From positions 62,001 through 126,000 of the forward strand of contig NZ_JADR01000002.1 of assembly GCF_000518485.1 (NCBI RefSeq): DNA of 64,000 bases. Direction: 5' to 3'. Of this stretch, positions 40,620-50,022 are shown piece by piece (positions within the stretch are counted from its first letter, which is position 1; each line of letters begins with the position of its first letter). The DNA is from Olleya marilimosa CAM030. GTDB lineage: Bacteria; Bacteroidota; Bacteroidia; Flavobacteriales; Flavobacteriaceae. Both the position numbers and the translations under genes were made by a program. The notes beneath the pieces are model-generated. The model saw nothing but the letters and a program-made list of their open reading frames with translations. It was not told where the DNA came from and did not search any database.

Positions 40620-43394
40620 ATGAGATTAAGGATATATGTATTATTTATTGTACTAGTAACAAGTCAACTTGTACATGCACAATACACGCCTTTCTTTGAG
40701 AATTTTTCGTTTTCGCAATATAATGCAGGAAATCAAAATTGGGGTGTTTCTAAAGCAGAAAACGGTAAAGTTTACGTAGCCAACAATAATGGATTATTAG
40801 TATACAATGGTTTAAATTGGGAGCTAAACACACTACCAAACAAGACTACAATCCGTTCTGTTTTAGTTGTTAAAAACAAAATATACACTGGATCGTATGA
40901 AGAATTTGGTTATTGGAAATATGATGAAAAGGGAGCATTAATCTATCATTCGCTTTCCCATTTATTAAACCAAAACAAATCACTTAATGAGGAGTTTTGG
41001 CAGATTATACAACATGAGAATAAAATAATTTTCAGGTCTTTTCTAAATGTATATGTATTTGAAAATAATACAATTACAAAAATAAAATCGTCCAACACTA
41101 TCATATCTTGTTCTGTAGTTAACAATACTGTTTACGTCAACACTTTAACCAACGGAATATTTACTCTTGAAGACAAAACTTTAAAGCCATTTTTAAATAG
41201 TAAAGAGTTAGTAGATACTAAAATTATAAGCATAGCTAACTATAAAGACAGCTTACTTATAACTACTGCTTTAAAAGGTAGCTATACCTATCAAAACAAC
41301 AGCTTACAACCAACCACGCTTCCCATTAATGACTTAATAAAAAAACACCAACTTAATAGTTTTTTAAAATTAAAAAATGGAAATATGGTGTTTGGCACTA
41401 TAAAAAATGGGGTTTATGTTACAGATAATTTAGGACACGTCCTTTTTAACATTAATAAAGAAAACGGTTTAGTTAATAACACAGTATTAAACCTAATTGC
41501 AGATAGTGATGCTAATATTTGGGTTTGTTTAGACAATGGATTGTCTAAAATAAACTTAAAAAACAATATTACATATTACAATGATGTTTCAGGTAAACTA
41601 GGTGCAGTATACGATGTAATAAAATACAATAACACAATATATATTGGAAGTAATACAGGCTTGTATTATCTAAACAATGATCAACAATTAATATTTATTG
41701 AAGGGTCTCAAGGTCAAGTTTGGGATTTAAAAATAATAGACAACCAATTATTTTGCGGACATAATAACGGTACTTATTTAGTCGAAAACAAAACCATTAA
41801 ACTAATTTCAAACTTTACAGGTGGTTGGACTATCAAAAAAATACCAGAGAATAACAGCTATGTTCAAGGTACTTATGGTGGATTAGTAAAGTTTAATAAA
41901 ACACAAGACCGTTGGTCAGCAACGCATTTGGGACAACCCACAATTCCAATAAAATATCTAGAGTTTGAAGACAAAAATACTATTTGGGCAGCTCATGCTT
42001 ATAAAGGATTAATAAAAGCTAGACTTAATAACACATTAGATTCTATTGTAGATTACAAACAGTACACCAACAAAACAATAGCATCAGACTACAACATAAA
42101 AGTCTATAAAATTAAAAACAACATTTGCTTTAAAACTAACGATGGATGGAAAACCTATGAGCCATTAGTAGATAGCATAGTTACTTATAAGTTTTTAAAC
42201 GAAAAAATAGGTCCACAATCAGATGTTGTTTCAGAAGATTTAACCAATAGCCTATTTTTTAAAAACCAAAAAGGAATCATTCAATTTAAAGCCAATAACA
42301 ATGATAAATTGGTTTTAACTAGAGACTATTATGATGACAGACTAATTGTTGGTTATGAAAACATATCACAAATCAATGACTCCATTTATGCGCTTAACTT
42401 AAATAATGGTTTTTTACTATTAAACGCAAATCAAAATTTTACCATTAATAAACCTATAAAACCATTAATAGAAAAAATACAAGTAAACGACATTAGGGTA
42501 AAAATTGACACTTCTGTTATAGAGTTACCTAATAACGGAAAAATCAGTATTTCTATAGCTTCGCCAAACTCAAACAATCATTTTTTTGAATACAGTTTAA
42601 GCACAAACGCAACTAAATGGGATAAAGTTGATAATGAAAACTTAGTCTTGTCAAACATCAAAAATGGAGACTTTTCAATATTATTCAGGACTTCCAATAA
42701 AGCAGGCGAAACCTCTCCAATAAAAACAATAAACCTTCATGTATTACCACCATGGTATAAGTCCAACACAGGCTTTATAATATACGCATTAGCCTTAGTT
42801 TTAGTTTTAGGTATTATCTACCTACTTCATAAAAGAAAAATGAAGAAAGAGCAAAAACTATTAGAAATAGAATTTAAAAAAGAGCAACAACAGATTTTAA
42901 AAGAAAAAAATATCGAAAATGATCGTAAGATTATTAAACTTAAAAATGAATCGCTTCAAAACGAAATCAAATTAAAAAGTAAACAATTAGCAAATACAGC
43001 AATTGCTTTAGTAAAGAAAAACGAAGCTTTACTGGAAATTAAAAAAGAACTTCAAATTAACGAAGGTCAGTTTCAAAACAAACAAGTTAGCAAACGTCTT
43101 CAGAAAAAAATAGATCATACCATTGGTCATAAAGACGAATGGGAAATATTTGAATACAACTTTAATCAAGTACATGAAAAATTCTTCAATCAACTAAAAA
43201 CTAAACATCCAAAACTATCACATAAAGACTTAAAATTATGTGCATATATTAAGATGAATTTAGTAACAAAAGAGATTGCTCCTTTAATGAATATTTCAAC
43301 CAGAGGAATTGAAACACACAGATATCGTTTAAAACGAAAATTAAACTTAACGTCAGAAGACTCGCTTACAGACTATCTAAACAGCTTCATTTAA
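40620..43394 (+). CDS. Membrane-anchored one-component sensor/regulator (Reg_prop propeller, Y_Y_Y, LuxR-type HTH) of the polysaccharide locus
   Basis: 924 residues. Signal peptide (about 1-19), then a periplasmic beta-propeller (about 20-610) with repeats such as GLLVYNGLNWE and NIWVCLDNGLSKINLKN, and a Y_Y_Y-type domain (about 615-715, FEYSLSTNATKWDKV). One membrane helix at about 718-736, a basic coiled coil (about 740-830), and a C-terminal LuxR/GerE-type HTH (about 860-924, LNLVTKEIAPLMNISTRGIETHRYRLKRKL). No kinase or receiver domain, unlike hybrid HTCS proteins, so a glycan signal would be passed straight to DNA. It precedes the SusC/D genes in the same direction and is their likely activator. 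Confidence 0.88.
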   Translation: MRLRIYVLFIVLVTSQLVHAQYTPFFENFSFSQYNAGNQNWGVSKAENGKVYVANNNGLLVYNGLNWELNTLPNKTTIRSVLVVKNKIYTGSYEEFGYWKYDEKGALIYHSLSHLLNQNKSLNEEFWQIIQHENKIIFRSFLNVYVFENNTITKIKSSNTIISCSVVNNTVYVNTLTNGIFTLEDKTLKPFLNSKELVDTKIISIANYKDSLLITTALKGSYTYQNNSLQPTTLPINDLIKKHQLNSFLKLKNGNMVFGTIKNGVYVTDNLGHVLFNINKENGLVNNTVLNLIADSDANIWVCLDNGLSKINLKNNITYYNDVSGKLGAVYDVIKYNNTIYIGSNTGLYYLNNDQQLIFIEGSQGQVWDLKIIDNQLFCGHNNGTYLVENKTIKLISNFTGGWTIKKIPENNSYVQGTYGGLVKFNKTQDRWSATHLGQPTIPIKYLEFEDKNTIWAAHAYKGLIKARLNNTLDSIVDYKQYTNKTIASDYNIKVYKIKNNICFKTNDGWKTYEPLVDSIVTYKFLNEKIGPQSDVVSEDLTNSLFFKNQKGIIQFKANNNDKLVLTRDYYDDRLIVGYENISQINDSIYALNLNNGFLLLNANQNFTINKPIKPLIEKIQVNDIRVKIDTSVIELPNNGKISISIASPNSNNHFFEYSLSTNATKWDKVDNENLVLSNIKNGDFSILFRTSNKAGETSPIKTINLHVLPPWYKSNTGFIIYALALVLVLGIIYLLHKRKMKKEQKLLEIEFKKEQQQILKEKNIENDRKIIKLKNESLQNEIKLKSKQLANTAIALVKKNEALLEIKKELQINEGQFQNKQVSKRLQKKIDHTIGHKDEWEIFEYNFNQVHEKFFNQLKTKHPKLSHKDLKLCAYIKMNLVTKEIAPLMNISTRGIETHRYRLKRKLNLTSEDSLTDYLNSFI

Positions 43395-43424
43395 GCGCAT
43401 TTTTATCTAAATTATAACATAAAT

Positions 43425-43537
43425 TACTACGTCAATACTACGTCACTATAACGTTTTAGTGCAGTGTTTATCAATTAAAGCTTTACTTTATAATACGTCA
43501 ACACTAGCTTTGTTAACGTTGCCTTAACCTTGACGTA
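43425..43537 (+). promoter_or_regulatory. TACGTCA repeat cluster upstream of susC (putative operator)
   Basis: TACTACGTCA occurs twice, at 43425-43434 and 43436-43445, start to start 11 bp (one helical turn). TACGTCAA recurs at 43494-43501 and, inverted, as TTGACGTA at 43530-43537, forming a dyad with 28 bases between the arms. Four copies of a 7-base word in 113 bases are far above chance. They lie 80-190 bases before the SusC start, as expected for the adjacent LuxR-type regulator. Confidence 0.62.
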
Positions 43538-43616
43538 ATCAAAATGTATTTGCATTTTAAATTTAACAATAAATAGATTGTAATTTTACTTCACTAACAT
43601 TCTAAAATAAAAATAC

Positions 43617-46600
43617 ATGAAATTAAAACTTAATTTTCTATTCTTCTTTTTATTGAGCATTAGTATTTTAGCTCAAGATAAAACTGTAACAGGAATTGTT
43701 ACAAGTGCAGAAGATGGCTTACCCTTACCAAATGTTAATGTTATAGTTAAGGGTACAGCTAAAGGAACAAGTACTGATTTTGATGGTAACTATACTATCA
43801 CACTTTCTCAAGGCAATATACTAGAGTTTAGTTACATTGGTTTTAAAACAAAAAACGTTACTATTACCAATAACAACGTTTTAAATATTGCTCTAGAAGT
43901 AGATGCTCAATCTTTAGAAGAGGTTGTCGTTATTGGTTATGGTGCACAAAAAAAAGCCGATGTAACTGGAGCAATTACTACTATAGACTCAGAAGACATA
44001 CAAAAAACACCTAACAGTAATGTAATGCAATCATTACAAGGTAAAGTAGCTGGTGTGCAAGTAACAAGTGTTGGATCACCAGGAGATTCGCCTTCTATTA
44101 GAATACGTGGTGTAAACTCTTACGCTGCAGGTGGAACACCTCTATTTGTCGTGGACGGAATGTTTTATGACAATATTGATTTTTTAGACAGTAGCCAAAT
44201 ACAAAGCGTGTCTGTTTTAAAAGATGCCTCCTCTATTGCTATATTTGGAAGACGTGGTGTTAATGGAGTTATTATCATAGAAACCAATGGTGGTAAATTT
44301 GAGAAAAAACCAGAAATAACCTATAATGGATACACAGGGATTCAGCATGCACAAAATGTTGTAAAAATGGCTAATGCCGAACAGTTTGTGACTATGGCTT
44401 ATGAGTCTGGATCAGAATCTGATATACAATTTGTACAAAACGCAATCGAAAGATTTGGTAGAAGCAGAATAAACCCTAATGTACCAAATGTAAATACAGA
44501 TTGGTATAACGAAGTGTTAAGAGATGCGACAATTACAAGTCATAATATTGCTATTAATGGTGGTAGTGAGTCTTCATCATATGGTGTAAATGCAAGTTAC
44601 TTTTCGCAAGATGGTATCCTAGATATGAAAAACGAATATGAGCGTTTTAATATTCAATCCAATCTTGATTTTAAAGTTTCTGACAGACTTAAAATTGGTG
44701 TAAATTCTATTTTTAGTAATGCAACAAAATATAATCCAGAAAATGGCGCATGGTTTCAAGCCTATTTTGCAGTACCAATTTTACCAGTATACGATTATGC
44801 AAATACAGGCGCAGACCCTATCCCTTTTTCAGATGCAACAATTTTAGGTTACAGAGGATCTCAAAACCCTTTTCCTCAAATGACTTATAATAACAATCAA
44901 TTAAAGATTAAAAAAATATTAGCTAGTGTTTATGCAGAGTATGATCTTGTTCCTGATAAGCTTTCTTTTAAAACATCTTATAGTCATGACTACTCTACAA
45001 TAGCAGAACGTAATGTAAGGTTACCATATTTTATCTCGCAAAACTCACAAAGAGAAACCTCTTCTATTAGAAGAGCCAATTTAACTTACTCTACTCAATA
45101 TTGGGATAACACCTTAACTTATAAAGACAACTTTGGTGACCACAGTTTTAAACTATTAGCAGGATCATCTTATGGTGACGAGCAAACAAACAGCTTTAGC
45201 GCAACTGGTAATGATGTGCAAGGAATAGATTTAGAAAGCTCATGGTATTTAAATTTTGCTGACCCAACCTCTTTTGCTAGTCAGGTTAACGAAATTGGTG
45301 ACCGTTTTTACACTTTAGCCTATTTTGGAAGGTTAGAGTATAGTTTAAAAGATAAGTACTTATTAAATGCAACCGTAAGACATGAAGGTGACGCCAAATT
45401 CCCTAAAAAAATATGGGAAACAACACCAGCATTTGGTATTGGATGGGTTATCTCTAAAGAAAATTTTATGCAAAATAGTAATGTTATAGATTTTCTTAAA
45501 CTACGTGCAAGTTGGGGACAATTAGCCAATGGACAATTAGGTGGAAGTGCTGGAACCAGAACGGTATCGCAATTAACTACTGCTATTGGAGACACTCAAA
45601 CCAATGGTATTATTAGCTCTAGCAACTTTACAGATTTAGAAAGAGAAATATTAGAAGAAACCAATTTTGGTATTAGCGCAAGACTATTTAATAGCAAATT
45701 AACATTAGAAGCAGATTACTTTATTAGAGACACTAAAAAACTAGTTGTACCTGTTGACCAAGCAATTGTAAGTAATACACTTTTAGTTAATGCTGGTGAA
45801 ATGAGAAATCAAGGTTTAGAGATTGCTGCAAACTGGAGCCAACCAATTAATGATAATTGGAGCTTTTCGGTAGGCGGAAATATTGGAACTTTAGACAATA
45901 AAGTAACAAAAATAAACACAGACCAAGGCTATTACGATACTGGTAGTGCAGAGTTTAGACAAAGACTAATGGTCGGAGAACCTGTAAATGCTTTTTACGG
46001 ATGGGAAATTGACGGAGTATATCAAAACGAAGCACAAGTTGCTGCAGACCCTACAGCTCAGTATGAGCTTACCGAAAACAATAACCAGTTAGTACCTGGA
46101 GATTTTATGTACAAAGACCAAAATAATGATGGTAAAATTGATGCAGATGACAGAGTGGTCTTAGGGTCTTACTTACCAGATTTTACTTATGGTGCTAATA
46201 TGCAAGTAAGCTATAAAAACTTCGATTTTTCTGTTGCAATAGCTGGTCAAAGTGGTAATGAAATTTTAAACCGAAAAAGAGGTGAAGTATTATTTACTAA
46301 CGACACCAATATTGATGCAGATTTTGCAATAAACAGATGGCATGGAGAAGGCACAAGTAATGATTACCCATCTTCTGAAGGTAGAAGAAAAGGTTGGAAC
46401 CAAAAAATGAGTTCTTTCTTCGTTGAAAATGGGTCTTATTTCCGTGTACAAAACATACAACTTGCATACACTATCCCTTCTAAATTAGTTGGTGGTAAAA
46501 ATATGCCAGAAACTAAAATAACCTTTACAGCAGATCGTCCATTCACATCTTTTAGCTACAACGGATTTAGTCCTGAAGTTGCAAATGGTGTAGATAGACA

Positions 46601-46652
46601 AACATATCCAATTCCAGCTGTATATACTGTTGGTGTTAATATTAAAATTTAA
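43617..46652 (+). CDS. susC: SusC/RagA-type TonB-dependent outer-membrane transporter
   Basis: 1011 residues. Signal peptide ending at ILAQ, a carboxypeptidase-like regulatory domain (about 22-100, VTGIVTSAEDGLPLPNVNVIVKG), the TonB box/plug (about 110-230, EEVVVIGYGAQKKADVTGAI, LQGKVAGVQVTS, VLKDASSIAIFGRRGVNGVI) and a 22-stranded barrel to the C-terminus. With SusD it imports oligosaccharides into the periplasm using energy from TonB-ExbBD. It is the first gene of the catabolic part of the locus; 2 bases separate it from susD. Confidence 0.96.
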   Translation: MKLKLNFLFFFLLSISILAQDKTVTGIVTSAEDGLPLPNVNVIVKGTAKGTSTDFDGNYTITLSQGNILEFSYIGFKTKNVTITNNNVLNIALEVDAQSLEEVVVIGYGAQKKADVTGAITTIDSEDIQKTPNSNVMQSLQGKVAGVQVTSVGSPGDSPSIRIRGVNSYAAGGTPLFVVDGMFYDNIDFLDSSQIQSVSVLKDASSIAIFGRRGVNGVIIIETNGGKFEKKPEITYNGYTGIQHAQNVVKMANAEQFVTMAYESGSESDIQFVQNAIERFGRSRINPNVPNVNTDWYNEVLRDATITSHNIAINGGSESSSYGVNASYFSQDGILDMKNEYERFNIQSNLDFKVSDRLKIGVNSIFSNATKYNPENGAWFQAYFAVPILPVYDYANTGADPIPFSDATILGYRGSQNPFPQMTYNNNQLKIKKILASVYAEYDLVPDKLSFKTSYSHDYSTIAERNVRLPYFISQNSQRETSSIRRANLTYSTQYWDNTLTYKDNFGDHSFKLLAGSSYGDEQTNSFSATGNDVQGIDLESSWYLNFADPTSFASQVNEIGDRFYTLAYFGRLEYSLKDKYLLNATVRHEGDAKFPKKIWETTPAFGIGWVISKENFMQNSNVIDFLKLRASWGQLANGQLGGSAGTRTVSQLTTAIGDTQTNGIISSSNFTDLEREILEETNFGISARLFNSKLTLEADYFIRDTKKLVVPVDQAIVSNTLLVNAGEMRNQGLEIAANWSQPINDNWSFSVGGNIGTLDNKVTKINTDQGYYDTGSAEFRQRLMVGEPVNAFYGWEIDGVYQNEAQVAADPTAQYELTENNNQLVPGDFMYKDQNNDGKIDADDRVVLGSYLPDFTYGANMQVSYKNFDFSVAIAGQSGNEILNRKRGEVLFTNDTNIDADFAINRWHGEGTSNDYPSSEGRRKGWNQKMSSFFVENGSYFRVQNIQLAYTIPSKLVGGKNMPETKITFTADRPFTSFSYNGFSPEVANGVDRQTYPIPAVYTVGVNIKI

Positions 46653-46654
46653 AA

Positions 46655-48196
46655 ATGCTTAAAATGAAAAATTTAAAACAACTTTTAAAGCCTCTAGCAT
46701 TAATGTTAGTTGCATTTATGACCATAGTATCATGTAGTGATAAACTAGAGGAAAACGACGGTCAATTGTCTGCAGACGATTTAGATTTTACTGCATCAGA
46801 AGACATGATTTTACCTTTAATTGGAGCTTATTCTGAAACTTACTCAAGAGGTTGGGAAGACCCATTATTAATTGGTGTAAGAGGTGATGATGTAAACGCT
46901 GGAGGTGTTGGAGATGCTCAAGGTGGTTTTACTAACGCTGACCTTTACAATTATGATAATGGTTATTGGATGTATAATCAAGTTTGGGAAAACTTTTACG
47001 GAGACATTACAGACATTGTAAACTCTGGAGAAACAATTTTAAAATATAAAGAATTTGCTTCTGGAGACTATGTTAATTTAGCTGACCAATATATTGCAGA
47101 AACTAAAGTGTTAAGCGGTTTTCAACACTTACAAATGTCACGACTTTGGGGAGACATTTTTATAATAACCAACTCTAACGTATCTACAGACATTGATAAT
47201 GGTGTAGACACTAAAGAAGAAGTTATGTTATACGTCTCAGAACTTATGGATGAAGCCATCCCTTTCCTAGCTGACATGAGACCAAATGAGAGAACAGATG
47301 TTCCTGGTGGAGTTACTAAATACACAGCTTTAGCAATTAAAGCTTTAGCAAATTTAGAACTAGAAAACTATCAAGCTGTAGCAGATATTACTGAAGAAAT
47401 TATAAGCTCTAACAAGTTTAGTTTATATCCAGATTTTTATGAATTATTTAAAAAACCAGGAAAACTAAGCAACGAAAGCTTATTTGAACTACAGTTTTCA
47501 GACTACAATACTGATACAGGTAGTACTAACAACCACTTATACGCTCCTTTTGGACCTTCTAGCTGGACACCTGCTGTATCTACAGCTTCTGGAGGATGGG
47601 GTTTTTATGAACCTAGTTTAAAGTATATTAAATTTATGATAGATAGAGACGATGAAACACGTCTTGTAACTAGCGTATGTTTTACACCTCGTGGTATTGC
47701 AGAGATTATGCTAGATCCTAGCTACTCAACATTACCAAGTTACATTAGTAATGTAACTCCTGATGGAGACGTGTTTAATGACTATACTAGAGCCATGTTT
47801 GCAAGCGGAAAACACTACTTACCATCTAACCAATTAACTCCTGGAAGAAATGATTACGGTTCTAGCAAAAACTTTAATGTTATACGTTATTCAGAAATTT
47901 TATTAATGTATGCCGAAGCATTAACTCATGGTGCCACAGGTACAATTATGACTGCAGACCAAGCAGTAAACATAGTTAGAAACAGAGTTGGAATGGATCC
48001 AATATCTGGTGTAACAACAGATGATGTTATGGATGAAAAATTTGCCGAATTAGGTATGGAATGGGGAATCAGATATTTTGATATGATTAGACTTAATAAG
48101 TATGACGAATTAAGTTACGAAGGAAGAACCTTTACTGCACAAGACGAACTTTTACCTTATCCACAAGCACAACTAGACTTACTTCCATTAGAATAA
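46655..48196 (+). CDS. susD: SusD/RagB-type surface glycan-binding lipoprotein
   Basis: 513 residues; the signal ends in IVSC (Cys27). A second ATG three codons later (46664) may be the true start. N-terminal SusD-like helices with TPR folds (EETILKYKEF, AETKVLSGFQHLQMSRLWGD) and the conserved C-terminal RagB region (NVIRYSEILLMYAEAL, GMEWGIRYFDMIRLNKYDEL) are present. It is the lid on SusC and binds the glycan at the cell surface. 18 bases separate it from the LamG lipoprotein. Confidence 0.95.
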   Translation: MLKMKNLKQLLKPLALMLVAFMTIVSCSDKLEENDGQLSADDLDFTASEDMILPLIGAYSETYSRGWEDPLLIGVRGDDVNAGGVGDAQGGFTNADLYNYDNGYWMYNQVWENFYGDITDIVNSGETILKYKEFASGDYVNLADQYIAETKVLSGFQHLQMSRLWGDIFIITNSNVSTDIDNGVDTKEEVMLYVSELMDEAIPFLADMRPNERTDVPGGVTKYTALAIKALANLELENYQAVADITEEIISSNKFSLYPDFYELFKKPGKLSNESLFELQFSDYNTDTGSTNNHLYAPFGPSSWTPAVSTASGGWGFYEPSLKYIKFMIDRDDETRLVTSVCFTPRGIAEIMLDPSYSTLPSYISNVTPDGDVFNDYTRAMFASGKHYLPSNQLTPGRNDYGSSKNFNVIRYSEILLMYAEALTHGATGTIMTADQAVNIVRNRVGMDPISGVTTDDVMDEKFAELGMEWGIRYFDMIRLNKYDELSYEGRTFTAQDELLPYPQAQLDLLPLE

Positions 48197-48214
48197 TATT
48201 AAAAGCCTTTAATT

Positions 48215-49924
48215 ATGAAAAATATTAGTAAACATATATTATCCTTAGTGGCATTAATCTTAATGTCATCTTGTTACGAAGGTATAGACCCTTTAACAGA
48301 AGTTGATCCAGGTCCAGATGCTGGTGCACCAACTGTAAATGTAATTTTTCCAACAGAGGGTTCAGCAATTCAAGACATTGCAATTGAAAGCGCAATTGAT
48401 ATTCAATTTGAGGTATCGGATGATATCGAAATTCAAACAATATCCGTTAAAGTAGATGGTAGTCAAATTGCAACATTCAATTCATTTTTAGACTATCGTA
48501 ATTTTAGTACTACTGTACCTCATAGTGGTATTACTAGCGGAGAACACACAGTAGAGGTTTCTGCTACAGACATATCAGGAAACACCACTAATACTTTAGT
48601 TAACTTTAGCAAAGAGCCACCTTATTCGCCTGTATTTAATGGAGAGTTTTTCTACATGCCTTTTGATGGAACATTTACAGAGCTTGTAACCATAACAGAT
48701 CCAACACAAACAGGTAATCCTTCATTTGCAGGAGAAAGCTTTTTAGGTACAAATTCCTACAAAGCAACAACAGACTCTTATCTAACATTTCCTTTAGATC
48801 AAACTAATTTAGGAAACCAATTTACTGGAGCCTTTTGGTATAAAGTTAACGCTTCACCTGATAGATCTGGAATCTTAACAATTGGTGATGATGAAGTGGA
48901 CAGAAACCAAGGTTTTAGATTATTTAGAGAAGGTAGCACTACAGAACAACGTATTAAAATAAACATTGGTACAGGTACATCTGACAGCTGGAATGATGGA
49001 GGTGTTATAGATGTTACTGCTGGAGAGTGGATTCATATTGCATTTACTATTTCTCCTACAGAAAGCGTTATTTATTTCAACGGAGTACCAGTAAACACAA
49101 TTGCACTACCTAATCCTATAGATTGGACTGGATGTAATGATATTAATATAGGTGCAGGTGGTCCAACATTTAGCTATTGGAATCATTTATCGGATAATAG
49201 TGCAATGGATGAGTTAAGATTATTCAACGTGGCAATGACACAAACAGAAATCCAAAACATGATTAATGTGACCAATCCATATACACCAATCTATAATGGC
49301 GAAACATTTTATATGCCATTTGATGGAAGTAATACTGATTTAATTAGCTTACAAAATGCTTCAGAAGTAGGTAATCCACAGTCAACCACTGAAAGTTATG
49401 CAGGAAGTAATGCTTTTACAGCTACAACAGACTCTTACCTTACTTTTCCAATAAATAATCTTTTTGGAGACAATCAATTTAGCACAACTTTTTGGTATAA
49501 AGTAAATGCAACACCTGATAGATCCGGAATTTTAACTGTTGGTGATGATGCAGATGATAGAAACCAAGGGTTTAGATTATTTAGAGAAGGCAACGCTACA
49601 GAGCAACGTATAAAGGTAAACATTGGAACAGGCACTGCTGAAAGTTGGAATGATGGAGGCGTTATTGATGTCACTGCTGGAGAATGGGTACACATAGCCC
49701 TAACAGTCTCTCCTACAGAAAGTAAAATTTATATTAATGGAGCAGAAACACTTACGTCTGCACTTGGAGCAAGTATTGATTGGACAGGTTGTACCCAAAT
49801 GGTTATTGGTGCTGGTGGACCAACATTTGATTATTGGGGACACTTATCTGACAGTAGTATAATGGACGAATTACGCATGTACAACACAACCCTTACACAG
49901 ACTGAAATCCAGTCTATGTTATAA
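48215..49924 (+). CDS. Surface glycan-binding lipoprotein with Ig-like domain and two LamG domains
   Basis: 569 residues, lipobox MSSC (Cys20). An Ig-like domain (about 35-130, SVKVDGSQIATFNS, GEHTVEVSATDISGN) is followed by two closely similar concanavalin/LamG domains (about 140-350 and 355-569). Both contain FYMPFDG, TTDSYLTFP, FWYKVNA-x-PDRSGIL, RNQGFRLFREG and GVIDVTAGEW, so the second arose by duplication. It stands in the SusE/F position and is presumably a glycan binder. LamG domains often bind or hydrolyse beta-glucans; no catalytic residues are apparent. Last gene before a stem-loop and the enzyme genes. Confidence 0.88.
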   Translation: MKNISKHILSLVALILMSSCYEGIDPLTEVDPGPDAGAPTVNVIFPTEGSAIQDIAIESAIDIQFEVSDDIEIQTISVKVDGSQIATFNSFLDYRNFSTTVPHSGITSGEHTVEVSATDISGNTTNTLVNFSKEPPYSPVFNGEFFYMPFDGTFTELVTITDPTQTGNPSFAGESFLGTNSYKATTDSYLTFPLDQTNLGNQFTGAFWYKVNASPDRSGILTIGDDEVDRNQGFRLFREGSTTEQRIKINIGTGTSDSWNDGGVIDVTAGEWIHIAFTISPTESVIYFNGVPVNTIALPNPIDWTGCNDINIGAGGPTFSYWNHLSDNSAMDELRLFNVAMTQTEIQNMINVTNPYTPIYNGETFYMPFDGSNTDLISLQNASEVGNPQSTTESYAGSNAFTATTDSYLTFPINNLFGDNQFSTTFWYKVNATPDRSGILTVGDDADDRNQGFRLFREGNATEQRIKVNIGTGTAESWNDGGVIDVTAGEWVHIALTVSPTESKIYINGAETLTSALGASIDWTGCTQMVIGAGGPTFDYWGHLSDSSIMDELRMYNTTLTQTEIQSML

Positions 49925-49973
49925 TATTTATTAATAGCACCCTTTTTATTTTGATTTAGTTCTCCTATGCTTT

Positions 49974-49999
49974 AGCTGTATTATGGTTTTAATACAGCT
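49974..49999 (+). other. Stem-loop between surface-protein and enzyme genes
   Basis: Perfect 10-bp inverted repeat AGCTGTATTA (49974-49983) with TAATACAGCT (49990-49999), loop TGGTTT, and no T-run after it. Such stems in polysaccharide loci can protect an mRNA end and set different levels of SusC/D against enzymes. It may equally be a weak attenuator. Confidence 0.5.
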
Positions 50000-50022
50000 G
50001 AGGCAATTAATCTCATAACTCA

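Noticed and set aside
48225-48440. 71-codon minus-strand frame opposite the SGBP gene start
   Set aside because: Leucine/glutamine-rich shadow with no support.
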